Of a DNA stretch of 64,000 nucleotides, positions 36,120 to 46,344 are shown piece after piece; within the stretch, counting starts at the first letter, position 1; each line of letters opens with the position of its first letter. Both the position numbers and the translations under genes were made by a program. The notes below the pieces were generated by a model, which was not told the DNA's origin, did not search any database, and worked only from the letters and a program-made list of their open reading frames with translations. Origin of the DNA: Kappaphycus alvarezii (Eukaryota; Rhodophyta; Florideophyceae; Gigartinales; Solieriaceae); NCBI GenBank assembly GCA_002205965.3, contig NADL03000042.1:496001-560000 (forward strand), given 5' to 3'.

Positions 36120-37005
36120 GCCGGTAGCTGCTTCCGAGGTCCTTCTGCACCGGCCAACGACCACGCGGAAGCCGATTCCCAGCCCGCCATGGTGGACGTC
36201 GACGCCTCTGAATCCACCTAACGCCCTTCCGACGGTCATCTGCATCCCCTCTGACACACATCCATGCTAACCCCCAAACCCAAACCCAACCGCCCCACCC
36301 CCTCTCCACCATTTCTGGCGGTCTCCTCCCGACATCCTTCGCACCCCGCATCGAGGGCAGCCATCATCCCAGAAATCCCCGGGCCCTGCGTCACCCCGTT
36401 CGTCCTTCTCTAATCAAGCTGGTCAAGGCCGCGGCGACAGCCCGAGGCAGCGAATCCACTGCGCGCGCCAACCTCCAAACCTTCCTAAATGGTGTGCAGC
36501 AGGAGGCACGGGCATAGCCCCACCGCCGCCTGTAAAGTACTGTAAAGTACTTTTTGTGGATGGCCTGCAGGAAACATTGGTAAAAAGTACAGTAGTGAGC
36601 AATCGAGGTTAAATGCAAAGCACTTGCTCTCCCAAGTCGCAGCAGTATACAACTTTGCATTCACTTTCAACCCATCCGCTCTTTGAACCATGTTTACCAC
36701 ACCGCTCCCCGATGTCCATGATGCTCTTCCCGCCCGCCCATGGCAACCCCACACACAATTATCATTTCCAACTTTCAAATCCACCATGAACGGCCTCCAA
36801 CCCCCATCTCCATGTTCCGAAACAACTTCCTCGTCTCTTTCCGCCCAAATTCTCGCAATCATCCATCACCCCCCTCCCCAACCTTGCCGTGCCAACATTT
36901 CACACTACTACTACTCACATTCATCACGCACCCGTGTCCATCACCCTTCCCCCTTCCCCCTCCCCGCCCCCCACCACTCCCCACCCGAAAGTCGCTAACA
37001 GCACC
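36120..37005. other. GC- then pyrimidine-rich intergenic
   Basis: No gene is supported. The last 200 bases before 37011 are a C/T-rich tract on the + strand, as expected for the leader of the following gene. A near-palindromic GTACTGTAAAGTAC lies at about 36536-36550. Confidence 0.4.
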
Positions 37006-37010
37006 GTGAT

Positions 37011-37725
37011 ATGAAGGTGTTTCCAATTGTTGGCGCGGTGCTGTCGCTAATATCACTAATCCTGCTTGCCGTCGGCGCCGCAACAAACAAATGGGTCGTA
37101 TTCACACAAGGAAACAACACCCTCAACCCTACCATCGTCAACACAAAGCTGCAAGCTCAAGACAGAAAAGCAGGCATTACCACCTCCAACTCTGCCATCT
37201 CCTACGTCGTCGCTCATTACGGCCTATGGATTGGCTGCCACAAGGAACAAAAAGGCGCCGTATCCTGCTCTTATATTGGCGCAAGTTGCTACTCGAATGT
37301 GTGCTGGATTCGCAAAACTACACGATCGAGTAGTAGAACCTGTTTGGACGGTCGCGTGCATGTGGTCAGTAATTGTGTCGCGTATCAGGTGGTTCGCGTG
37401 TTTATGGTGTTGGGGGTTCCTGGTTATGGTGTTTGGCATTGCGACCCAGTTGGTCAGTCTGTTCACTGTCAACCGTACCTTGGCCATGTTGGGCGGTGTC
37501 GTCTTGTTTGGAGGGGGAGTCTTGGTTATGATTGCATTTGCCGTGTTTTATAGTGAGCTGGTTGCCAAGAGTGGCGTTTTGGACTATGGACGAGTAGGCT
37601 ACAGTTTGAAGTTGGTGCTGGCCGCTTGGCCCATCGCTATGGTCGGCGCCTTGGTCTCATGCTTTGCCGCAAGCTTGGGAATCAGGCACAAGGAAGTGTC
37701 GGACTACAGCGCCAGTAACTACTAA
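37011..37725 (+). CDS. Claudin/PMP22-like four-helix membrane protein (frameshifted)
   Basis: From the ATG at 37011 the frame gives a first transmembrane helix (VFPIVGAVLSLISLILLAVG), NKWVVF, and then GLWIGC with a second Cys ten residues later. The W...GLWxxC...C pattern is the extracellular-loop signature of the claudin/PMP22 superfamily. Around 37300-37330 this frame is lost. A piece such as CVLDSQNYT lies in another frame, VVSNCVAYQVVRVFMVLG returns in the first frame, and from about 37420 a third register carries the rest: VFGIATQLVSLF, a Gly-rich helix, and a last helix ending in FAASLGIRHKE, with the stop at 37725. So at least two small indels interrupt an otherwise well preserved gene. 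Members sit in the plasma or endomembrane; the role here is unknown. Confidence 0.6.
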
Positions 37726-38078
37726 GGGGACAAGCGCACAGAGGGGAAGTTCAAGTCGCAATCGTTTTATGGCAAGGTAGGATTGTGGACAGCGTAATTT
37801 AAACATGTGAATGAAACGGCATTTTTTCCCAACTGGTCAAATATCTTTGGTTGTTGGAGATCTTTGCGCGCTGCCGTGTCATCTTATGCACACAGTGGTT
37901 GGTGCTGATCTAATACTGTATCCGCTGAATCGATCCAGGAAATTGCAATATCTCTGAGATTACCGTGCTCAAGCCCTACTGCCCGTCATTGCGCCTACCT
38001 CTTCCCCGCTGCGCCGTCACCATAACCCCTATATACATGCCCAACACAGCCCCCTTGACATGTAAAGTCATCCCACCC

Positions 38079-39206
38079 ATGGCTTTCCTCCCCACACTAT
38101 CCCCTCTCGCTCCGCTCCCCAACGCCTCAAAAACACTCACCTCCCAGAGACCCAATCAACTCCCTACCCTACCCCTTTACCCCGTCGCCGCGCCCGATTC
38201 ATCTGCAGTGCAGTCAACGAAGAGCTTTATCAAGGCCCACCCAAAACATCCACCGCACGCTCCAACGGTACTTTGAAACCTTTGTATGGCGTGATTACAA
38301 CATCAATTATCGCGTTGAAGGACCCGCTTCAGCACTTCCAGTGCTTATTGTCCATGGCTTCGGCGCCTCTATCAACCATTGGCGCAAAAACATCCCCGCT
38401 CTAGTCAGCACCGGAAAGTTTCGAGTCTATGCCATCGACTTGCTCGGCTTTGGCGGCTCTGACAAACCAAGTCCCTCCCTTGTCGACTACAGCATTCCGC
38501 TATGGGCGCAGCTCCTTTGTGACTTTGTGCACGAAATGGGGCCCGGTGAAAAATGGTCCCTCATCGGAAATTCCATCGGCAGTCTTATTGCTCTTGCTGC
38601 TGCCAAAGAGTTGGGTCCCGATACTGTCCGTGCCATGTCCTTGATGAATAGCGCTGGAGGTTTGGTCAGCTTTCGCTATTCCGAACTTAATCCCGTCCAG
38701 GCGGCGTTGCTTCGTCTCTTTAACACCGCCCTGTTTAATCGCTTCACTGGACCATACTTGTTTGAAAACTTTCGCAAACGCAGCAACGTGGCTGGCGTAT
38801 TGAAACAGGTTTACATCGATCAATCCGCTATTTCAGAAGATCTTCTGGATATCTTGTGTGATCCCAGCATGGATGACGGCGCATGTGACGTGTTTTTGGC
38901 GATTCTTAATGCTGACGCAGGCCCTCACCCGAAGAGCTGCTAGTTGAATTACAGTGGTGTCCGATGCTTGTCGTCTGGGGCGAAAAGGACCCTTGGACCC
39001 CGCTGCGTGAAGGGTTTCATCCGGGGATCAAGTTTCCACACTATCACCCGGGCCTGCAGTTGGAAATTATTCCAAACGCCGGTCATTGCATTCACGACGA
39101 ATGTCCGGACAAAGTTAACGAAATTCTCGTTCCTTTCCTACTCGCCCCTTTGCTCAAGAATGAAGGCCAATCTGTACAGGGGGAAACGATAGGGGAGGCT
39201 ATGTAA
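38079..39206 (+). CDS. Alpha/beta-hydrolase, probably plastid-targeted (frameshifted)
   Basis: Core frame: WRDYNINYRVEG, then VLIVHGFGASINHWRKN (oxyanion-hole HGFGAS), YAIDLLGFGGSDKP, LIGNSIGSLIAL (nucleophile Ser in GNSIG). After a frame change at about 38920 come ELQWCPMLVVWGEKDPWTP (acid Asp) and IIPNAGHCIHDECPDKVN (His). The triad is complete. The frame change sits in a short C run (GGCCCTCACCC), where one extra C would restore the reading. The pattern resembles the cyanobacterial/plastid hydrolases related to pheophytinase, so a role on a chlorophyll-type or other ester is possible but not shown. The N-terminus is uncertain. An ATG at 38079 starts a Ser/Pro/Leu-rich extension like a transit peptide, but it lies in another frame from the catalytic domain, so a second shift is needed near 38200. 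Confidence 0.75.
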
Positions 39207-39429
39207 GCGCTTAGGTAGACACCTGCGGTAGAGGCGACTGTCGTTCACGCAACGCTTTATAAATAACAAGTCTGGTCAAGATAGTATCGCCAAGTCTCTA
39301 TCAATGCAATGTGATACCGGAATACATGAGTTAAAGTGTCTTTACTGCAGATCTCTATCACCTTCGAGTCAGTGAGACGCGTAAAGTCCAAACCTGTTTT
39401 CTATGACCCGTCGTACTCTGCCATGCAAA

Positions 39430-39990
39430 CCCCCATGCTGCAAGTTTAGTAAAATCTCAGGTTGGGCACAGTCGGTCTTATCCTACCTGGCTCTTCAAGC
39501 CATGTTCAAGCTTATCAGGAACTCAAGTTGCGCAGCCCCAGTCTTTTCCCATCTGGCTGGTCAAGCCTTGGACAAGCTTGTCAGGAATTCAATTTAGGTG
39601 TGGTGGATCCTTTTCCACCTGACGCTTCTAGTCATGTTCAAGCTTCCCAGAAACTCAAACACAGTTCGTCATTTCCAACCTGGTGAATCAAGCTATGTAC
39701 AGGCTTATTGGAAATCCAGCTATACAGAGCCGTTGTTCCCAAACGGCGCTTCAAGCCATGTACAAGCTCATTTGGAGCCTGATTTAGACACCGCCGGTCT
39801 TTTCTCACCTGGTGCTTTTAAGCTGCAATAAAGCTTGTTTGAAACTGAACCCAGACACGGCCGTTCGATTTCCAACTAGTACTTTAAGCTATATATCAGC
39901 TTGCTAGGAACTCAAAATCAAACACGGCCGGTCTTTGTCACGGAGTGCTTCAAGATATGTTCAGGCCCATTGCGGACTTTCCACAGGTAG
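39430..39990 (+). repeat. Divergent 66-bp tandem array (about eight units)
   Basis: A TCAAGCCATGTTCAAGCTT-like anchor recurs at 39495, 39561, 39627, 39688, 39751, 39818, 39884 and 39950, giving periods of 61-67 bp. Because 66 is divisible by three, several units are open in one frame and spell variants of FPPGASSHVQAYQEL in a 22-residue repeat. Later units carry stops. It lies between the hydrolase (+) and TSG101 (-) genes, whose 3' ends face each other. Confidence 0.88.
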
Positions 39991-40100
39991 GCCAATGGGC
40001 TTGAATTCACTTTGACAGCGCATTCACGGATGCAGGGTGTTAAAGGTTGTACCCTTTCACCCAAGCAAGTGAAGTGAATCGTGTACTAAGCGCAAAGTGC

Positions 40101-41372
40101 TCAAGTTGCATGCGCACCTTGCTTGTCAGGCTGTTTCCTCTTTGCCCTTTGCTTCAACTCAATAAGCTTAGCTCGAGAGTTTCGAGCCATGAGCCTGGCG
40201 AAAAATTGATCGCGTGCGAGTGGGCGAAGCCTCTCGATAAACTCCCCTCCGCTCAAGAGCTTTCTAACGACACACTCATCGAGTACATCCATGGCATCAG
40301 AGATGGCCCAGTCCATAGCCTTAGAGGTGACCTCCTGCTCTCGCAACGCATGTCGCGGTCTGGTATCCAAATCGACGTCACCAAGGGCAGGGGGATGCAG
40401 CATGACCCACTGACGCATGGAATGCAGGGTGGCTTTCAAGGAATGAGAAAGGTGTTGCAAGCGTTTCATCTCTGCAATGGTATGTTGGACACGGGCGGCC
40501 TTTTCTCTTCTTTCCTCGAGCAAACGTTGGCTGGCGTTGCGAAGGAGGGACATTTGAATGGCACGGTCTGAGGCGTCGACAAAGGCGAGATGAAGACGAC
40601 TGGATAGGGCGGCTATGAGTTGAAGACGGAGTGGTTCGGTGGAGGCGACACGAGTGTAGACAGGAGGCTTTGTTGAAAAGGCGGTGGCCATGGCGTCGAC
40701 AAAGGCGGGGAGGGTGGAGAGGGAGGACCACTCTGCGAGATACGGTAGATATACCATACCGTTTCGAATATCGACATGTGGATGGCGTTTGCGAAAGGTC
40801 ATGGTGGAGGTAGGGACGACGAGGGCGATGGGCGGACCGTCGGGAAAGTAGGGCATAAGCCATATGTGAACGGGGATGAGGTATTGGGCGCCTTTGTAGG
40901 AGATGGGAATTGTGCCGCGGAGTGCGAGTAGGCGTTGTGGTTTGGATAGTTGGCGGGTGGTGTAGTCGGCTATGATGGGGTGAAGTGTAGGGTAGTGACG
41001 GGTGGTAGTTAGGTGTCGTACAGGAGGCGGGGCTCGGTGGTTGTCGGGTAGGAATTGGTGGCGCGAAGGGTGGAAGCGAGGACGTGGGAGGTGGGGGCGT
41101 AGGGGGGGTGGTGCGGGACATGGGATGGGAGGAGGAGGGAAGGAAGAGTTGGGATTGAGTGTGCGGGTGGCTAGCTGGCTGGCTGGCTCAAGGACGAGTT
41201 GAGAGAGGTATGGGGCTGATGATAGTGGCGACCAACTGGTGGTAACATTGATGATGCTGTCGACATAGACAAAGGTAAACTTGCTCGCTTGCGTACAGTA
41301 CAGTACTGTACAGTACACAACAACAAATTCAGGGCTAGGCTGTTCCCCTCTGTACAGTACAGTACTGTACAT
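40101..41372 (-). CDS. VPS23: ESCRT-I subunit TSG101/VPS23
   Basis: Intact frame of up to 423 codons. Residues about 115-240 form a UEV domain: LLALRGTIPISYKGAQYLIP, then HIWLMPYFPDGPPIALVVPT, then HVDIRNGMVYLPYLAEW, as in TSG101. UEV domains bind ubiquitin and PTAP-type motifs but lack the catalytic Cys of E2 enzymes. Residues about 270-325 look like a coiled coil. Residues about 340-400 match the steadiness box (LREQEVTSKAMDWAISDA, then ERLRPLARDQFFARLMARNS) that joins the ESCRT-I complex. The protein works on endosomal membranes, sorting ubiquitinated cargo into multivesicular bodies. The start is unclear. The first in-frame ATG (41372) reads through a GTACAGTAC repeat, and no other in-frame ATG lies before the UEV domain. 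Compared with family proteins the N-terminal 110 residues are extra, so the true start may be spliced or non-ATG. Confidence 0.9.
   Translation of the reverse strand: MYSTVLYRGEQPSPEFVVVYCTVLYCTQASKFTFVYVDSIINVTTSWSPLSSAPYLSQLVLEPASQLATRTLNPNSSFPPPPIPCPAPPPLRPHLPRPRFHPSRHQFLPDNHRAPPPVRHLTTTRHYPTLHPIIADYTTRQLSKPQRLLALRGTIPISYKGAQYLIPVHIWLMPYFPDGPPIALVVPTSTMTFRKRHPHVDIRNGMVYLPYLAEWSSLSTLPAFVDAMATAFSTKPPVYTRVASTEPLRLQLIAALSSRLHLAFVDASDRAIQMSLLRNASQRLLEERREKAARVQHTIAEMKRLQHLSHSLKATLHSMRQWVMLHPPALGDVDLDTRPRHALREQEVTSKAMDWAISDAMDVLDECVVRKLLSGGEFIERLRPLARDQFFARLMARNSRAKLIELKQRAKRKQPDKQGAHAT
41293..41371. repeat. Two palindromic GTACAGTACAGTACTGTAC blocks
   Basis: Blocks at 41293-41316 and 41351-41371 share GTACAGTACAGTACTGTACA, each capable of folding on itself. 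They lie at the 5' end of TSG101, so they could be in its promoter or leader. Confidence 0.85.
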
Positions 41373-41477
41373 ACTGTAGCTGTCCTGCCGTTGTCATCCT
41401 TGCCGCCCACCCGACCAACTCTGCCTCCTGCTGCACGGTCATGCTTGGTCGCCACTTGCACCTCCCTGTCTTCCTAC

Positions 41478-41830
41478 TACAGCGTTCAAGTATGGGGTGT
41501 ATGCAGGCCAGTCGATAACACGCACAGATTCATCTCGGAGCCATTTTCTCACAATTCGTGCGCGATGAGCTGGAGCACCGTCCTGCATAAAAGACCAACC
41601 ATCTGGCAAGTCATCTGCAAAACTCAATAAATGCTCATTCAGAATCTTTAAATAAGACTCACCAGTTACCGACGCATCCAAAATTACTATATTACTTTTT
41701 CTTTTTCCGGCAAATGCTGCCCAAACCACTACAATTCTCCCCCGGTGTGACGCTTTCGGAAGATACAGTTAGACTCTCGGCTGTCTTGCTACCGCATCGC
41801 TAAACCATCTGGGCCGTCCAGATTAATTTT
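41478..41830 (-). pseudogene. Tc1/mariner transposase fragment
   Basis: Read on the minus strand: NLDGPDGLA (first catalytic block), FRKRHTGG, then after a frame change VWAAFAGKRKSNIVILD, then LKILNEHLLSFADDLPDGWS, FMQDGAPAHRARIVRKWL (second Asp), VIDWPAYTPYLN. The usual SPDLNP motif has become TPYLN, losing its Asp, and homology stops there at about 41478. The N-terminal DNA-binding part is absent. It is a core fragment from a cut-and-paste transposon lying against the 3' end of Copia element 2. Confidence 0.85.
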
Positions 41831-41832
41831 TT

Positions 41833-42070
41833 TTATCGTCGGGCTGCTGCTGCTTTTTGGAGTGCTTTTCTGCTTCTGCTGCCATACATTGCTGAATTTA
41901 AACCACAGGAGCATTTTGTGCTCGTAAATTGCGTGGGCTTGAAACCACTTTCTGGTGCTGCTTCCAGAACTGGTGCTGCTTCTTGCAAGACTGCTGCTGC
42001 TGCTCTCAATACTGCTGCTGCTTCTAAGAGTTCTGCTGATTCTGCTGCTGACTCTTCTAAAGGTTGTAAT
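41833..42070. repeat. GCT-rich low-complexity tract
   Basis: Irregular GCTGCT and TCTGCT runs, open on both strands as Ala/Ser-rich or Glu/Ala-rich frames. It separates the mariner fragment from the Copia RNase H end. No real gene is supported. Confidence 0.8.
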
Positions 42071-42124
42071 ATTGAAATAATAAATTCCAAGAGTAAAGCA
42101 TCCAAAATCGAACTATTCGACCCT

Positions 42125-42511
42125 ATCCTTCACTTCTCATGGGTTTCGCTAACAAATCAGCTTTTTTGCTTGTAGAAGGAACGTATTGCAACTCGATAGT
42201 TCCGTTTCATACTAGTTCTTCCACTTTGTGACTCTGAGATCAATGTACTTGTTTCTTGGTGATATGTGATCTGCAGTAGCCATAGAGATAGCTGCCGTGC
42301 TATCACACCTTACAATAGTAGGCGCGAAGGAATTGACTTCATGCCATGGCGACTGATTGAAAATTTCCCAGAAAAGCTTTTGAATCCAGGATAGTTCTTT
42401 TTCACACGCTGCGAGGGCCATATAATCGGCTTCACCAGAAGAGCTCGCTATTAACGTCTGTAGTTTCGACTTCCAGAAGATTGTTGACCCTTTATTTCGA
42501 ACATTGGGCAT
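42125..42511 (-). pseudogene. Copia element 2 RNase H
   Basis: FWKSKLQTLIASSSGEADYM with LAACEKELSW (active-site Glu), then VRCDSTAAISMA (Asp) and SPRNKYIDLRV, then past a stop codon GTIELQYVPSTSKKADLLAK, the usual end of Copia polyproteins. One nonsense codon in an otherwise readable frame. Confidence 0.85.
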
Positions 42512-42587
42512 TTGTTGAGATTCTTTAGTTTACACATCCGCCGCAGTCGCCATAAACGGGAGCACCGATGGATTGGGCAGTGATACC

Positions 42588-43706
42588 CTATGCATTTCCG
42601 TAGTGCAAACAGAAGTGGGTCGAGCCGTTGAGATACCTGAGGAGACGTTTCACCAATTTCATATGTCTTCCAGTGGTAGCGTGGACCAGACGAGCCAAAG
42701 CAGAGACTGGGAATGATAAGTCTGGGCGAGTGGAGACAGCCAAGTATAGTAGTCCGCCAATAATGCTCCGGTAAGTGTGATTGTCATCAAAGGAGAGCAA
42801 TGGCTCCTCATAGAGCGCTGGAACCAATTGCTGGGTGTCCGTTGGAAGTGGAGTCAAGACTGCATTCGCTTGTGGAATTCCATAAGCCTTCAGGAGCTTA
42901 TTGCAGTAACCTCGCTGGTCAATTCTGATGCCAGATGGAGAATGAGTAATGGTCCAGTCGATGAAAGACCTCAGTGCTCCGAAGAACTTGATGTCGAAAG
43001 TTGAAGCGAGGAAGTCTCTCAGGCTTTTGAGAATATCGTAGAAGTTCGTTGCGAAAGCCATGTCGTAAACCACAACGGCCGGAAGGAAGTATAAATTATT
43101 CGTGCAGAGGAAATACAACCGTTGGTCGAAGTTAGAGGCGTACAAGCCCCATTCGATAAGCTTGCCATGGAGGTATGAACCGTATATTCTTCCTGCTTGT
43201 TTTGCTCCATATATAGATTCGTCCAGTTTGCAAACTTGCCCAGGCTTTGCCAAAATTCGAGAGGAATTGTTGGCTGTTCCATGTATACAGGAATGTCCAA
43301 TTTTCCGTGAAGATAGGCACTTGAGATATCGCCTCCTTCTAGAATGAGGTGGTTGGCAGCGGCAATGGCAAAAATGAGTCTAATTGTCTCATGAGAGGCA
43401 ACTGGAGCATAGATAATTTCCGGGCCGTAGTCCACGTATGACTTTTGATGGTCACCCTTAACGTACAGCGAGCCTTTGGAGGTATTGTTCACCAGTAGAG
43501 TCCAAAGAATTAGCGCGAAATGTCCATTTAAACGGAAGGGGTCTTATTGCAGCGGCTCGGGGTACGTAGGACCAGGTTTTACTTTTGATCAAGGCGCTGT
43601 AGTCTGGATCGATGGCGTCAGCCCACTTTGGTATGTTACACGCCTCTGCGAAAGTCGATGGTTCAGTTGCCGAGTTCACGATAACGTTTGCCTTCGGAAA
43701 TGCCAA
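42588..43706 (-). pseudogene. Copia element 2 reverse transcriptase
   Basis: Three frames in order: EPSTFAEACNIPKWADAID (N-terminal block), then VDYGPEIIYAPVASHETIRL and ILEGGDISSAYLHGKLDIPV (first palm Asp), then KLDESIYGAKQAGR and a region where the YVDD box reads VVVYDMAFA, so one of the paired catalytic Asp residues is lost. IIGGLLYLAVSTRPDLSFPV follows. Inactive through frameshifts and this substitution. Confidence 0.88.
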
Positions 43707-44051
43707 TTCTGGGTTCTGCTGGTGGAATCTAAGTCATGCACATTGAGTCAGTCATCTTGTCCAACTTCGCAGTAGTCCTCATTAGCCATTTCTATCTCAT
43801 GCTGGCGAGCAAGTCCGTCTAACAGTGATGAGATGACCGGCAACTTATTCCTGGAGATAGTAGTGAAGTCGGCTCTTCTGATAATCTGACATACTTGGAC
43901 TCTGGAATGTACACTCGAATCAACCTAGTGTCCGATTCCATTCCAACGAAAGTTCCTAGCTCGGTCTTGGCTTCAATTTCTTGGCTGGTTCCATAGGAGC
44001 GGTAATGAGCAAAGCCAGGTTGACCAAATGTTAAGAGTGATTTGAAGTCAA

Positions 44052-44727
44052 TTACTGCTTGGGTCCAGAGGCGAATTGGAATGTTCCCATTGACTCTTGC
44101 AGCAGAAGTCGGTTACGTAGCCAATTTCCATGTTTCAAGGCCTCGCCCAAGTTCTGAGGGAGATTACTGTCGAACAGGAGAACTCTAGCCCTTGTCCAAT
44201 GCTCTTGCACAAGTCTTTCTGCAGTTCCATTACTCTCTGGAGCCCGCGGAGGTGAAGGACTGATCTCTATCCCACAAGAATGAAGATAATTTGTCATCTC
44301 TCTGCTCATGTTTTCTCCAGCCCTGTCGAAACGAACTCGTGTCATTTTGTAGCTCAAGGTCGAGAAGTGAGTTTCAATCAGCTTTGTAGTTTCGAACTAT
44401 AGTAGGAAGCTCGGACCGATTTTTGGCCAATAAGACATCAGACTTAGCAGTGTATGGTTCAATAAAGTGAATTTCATACTTGTTTCCACCCAAGGAAGTC
44501 ATAAAGGACCAGAGATATCTATTTACTTCGCTCAGAGGTTGCAATGGCTCGCTTCTGGCTGGCTTAATTGCGGCTTTCTTCATTTTCCAGTCAGACAAGG
44601 TACACATTGGATGCGTTTTGAGGGTTTCACGTTCGAATGAAGGCACATCGTCGTGCTGTCGCGATAATTGAATGTAACGATCCGTACTTATGTGTCCTGT
44701 GCCATTCCAAAGCCTCATCATCTGCAT
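44052..44727 (-). pseudogene. Copia element 2 integrase
   Basis: Frame one (44727-44374) carries the GTGHISTDRYIQLSRQHDD zinc-binding region, in which the His is kept, and the start of the core. Frame two (44357-44052) has VRFDRAGENMSREMTNYL (Asp) and PESNGTAERLVQEHW (Glu). The frames are separated by a small shift near 44365. Confidence 0.85.
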
Positions 44728-44883
44728 TAGTCGGTCTTTCTGCTAGGTGCGATCGTTTAGCCCCATTTCCGAGCCTAAGTACATAGGATAGAGGCCATCA
44801 TACATTTGATGCTTTAGATGATGTCCCTGGTCTCCAAGGAACCATACTTGAAGATGAAGCAACCGCCGTAGTTGAGTATTGTC

Positions 44884-45277
44884 TCAGAGAAATAAGATAT
44901 GTATGTAACTTGTTAGAACGCTTACAGAAATAATGTTAAATTCAAATTGTGGTGCGTGATACGCTTCAAAATATGCATCTCCATTCAATGGCAAGCAAAA
45001 AATACCTTTCCCGACAAGACATGAAGTTGCAGCAGCCGCTTGAACAGTCTCCTTAGAAATTTTTGGCGTAAGATGAGAAGAAAACGAATGTGAAGAATAT
45101 GTGAGTGGCGCCAGAATCCATGTATGCTTGGTTCTTCTTCGTTGCTCCAATTTTGGCGACTTGACTTCGGAACTTGTATTTTATCATATTAGCCTGTATT
45201 GCGGGTGGCCGTCGAAACCAGGATTGGGCTGTAATTTTGTTACTTGTTGTTGAGAACCTAGTAGTGAACTTCGCCAC
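44884..45277 (-). pseudogene. Copia element 2 protease and pre-integrase region
   Basis: AYMDSGATHI (aspartic protease catalytic DSG) is at about 45105 in one frame. Then SLTPK-like and FEAYHAPQFEFNIISVSVL in another frame represent the segment before integrase. The protease would cut the polyprotein. Frame changes separate the pieces. Confidence 0.75.
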
Positions 45278-45299
45278 AAGGGAAACACGGCAGCGTTGG

Positions 45300-46334
45300 C
45301 AGAAGGCGCGAAATTCTGGTTCCTTGTCATAGTAGCTTTCCAGTTTCCCTGCGGAAAGTTACTTTGAGCATGCATTTCATTTCTGTGAGCTGGGTAAGAA
45401 AATCGACGTTGGTATCCACGTTCATGGTATGACTTTCTGATGCGACTATTCCTTTCGTCTTCTATGCATTTTCGACCGACATTGATGAAATGCCAGATTT
45501 TCCACAATAATGACAGGCTCCTGGATTCTTATTGTTTTGAATATTATACCGTCTATCACGACCACGTCCTCGACTATGTCTGGCCTTTTGATGCCAAGAA
45601 CCTCGCCTCGTCCACGACTGCGTCGTAAAGAAGCATCAGATATATGAGCTTGAATTTGGGGCTGCTTCGGGGGTATTCGCTATGAGGGTTATTCGATTTG
45701 AACGTCGGGAAATTCAGCTTGGACTGCGCTAATGACATATTCAAATGATTATTTGTTATTGAAGATACCATAGACAAGGCGGCAAATGACGCGGCAGAGA
45801 CCTGATGAGTTTTGATGTCTTTTCTCGGTCTGGTAATTCCTGGTCGTAAGTTGACTCGCCCATATACTGTTGAATTCTGTGACATGCTTGTGCAGTCCTG
45901 TTTCGTCAAAAACTAGCATGTCAACTTGTTCCTGATGTTTTGTATTGCCTGCTCATTTGACGCAGTGTAAATGCGTTTCAGCTCGTTCCATAGGTCCAGA
46001 GCTGTTTTGGAGTCGTCATCTGCAATAAGTCTAACTTGCCATAGCGGAAGCACCAAGGCCGAGGTAATGACGATTTTTGCCTTTGCGGAGAGTTTAGTCA
46101 TTCGCTTCGGAGCCAGATGAAAGAGAGACTAGTCTCTCAAGCCAATCATTGCAGGATCATCGGCTCTAAGAATGGCTCTAATGCGCCTTGCCAGATGATG
46201 TAGTCAGAGGGCTTATCAAGCGGTTCGACACAAAACAGGCTTTTTGATTCCTTTGAAGGATCCATGCTAGCTCTCAGATTGTAAATGTCTATCGACCTTT
46301 TGGCTATTAAAGTTCTTTGATCTTGAGTACTCAA
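45300..46334 (-). pseudogene. Copia element 2 gag
   Basis: ORFs in different frames give the gag start (KPSDYIIWQGALEPFLEP), the central region (ALDLWNELKRIYTASNEQA, then IQNIRNKL) and a basic tail. Near 45500 the zinc knuckle reads CHYCGKSG and then breaks by frameshift, losing its His alignment. The chosen start at 46334 follows a 14-bp palindrome (CTTGAGTACTCAAG). Confidence 0.75.
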
Positions 46335-46344
46335 GTAGTAGTAG

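Larger units (their letters stand above)
42110..46334 (-). mobile_element. Ty1/Copia retrotransposon 2, coding region, degenerate
   Basis: A second Copia element, different in sequence from the first. Gag, protease, integrase, reverse transcriptase and RNase H follow in the Copia order on the minus strand, all in short frames. A leader and a probable 5' LTR lie at 46345-47330. No matching 3' LTR is visible after RNase H; instead a GCT-rich tract and a mariner fragment follow. The element is defective. Confidence 0.88.

Noticed and set aside
39430..39990. CRISPR-like array
   Set aside because: The units are diverged along their whole length, with no identical short repeats and unique spacers, and the context is eukaryotic.
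40047..40571. Plus-strand ORF of 174 codons
   Set aside because: It is antisense to the well-supported coiled-coil and steadiness-box part of TSG101.
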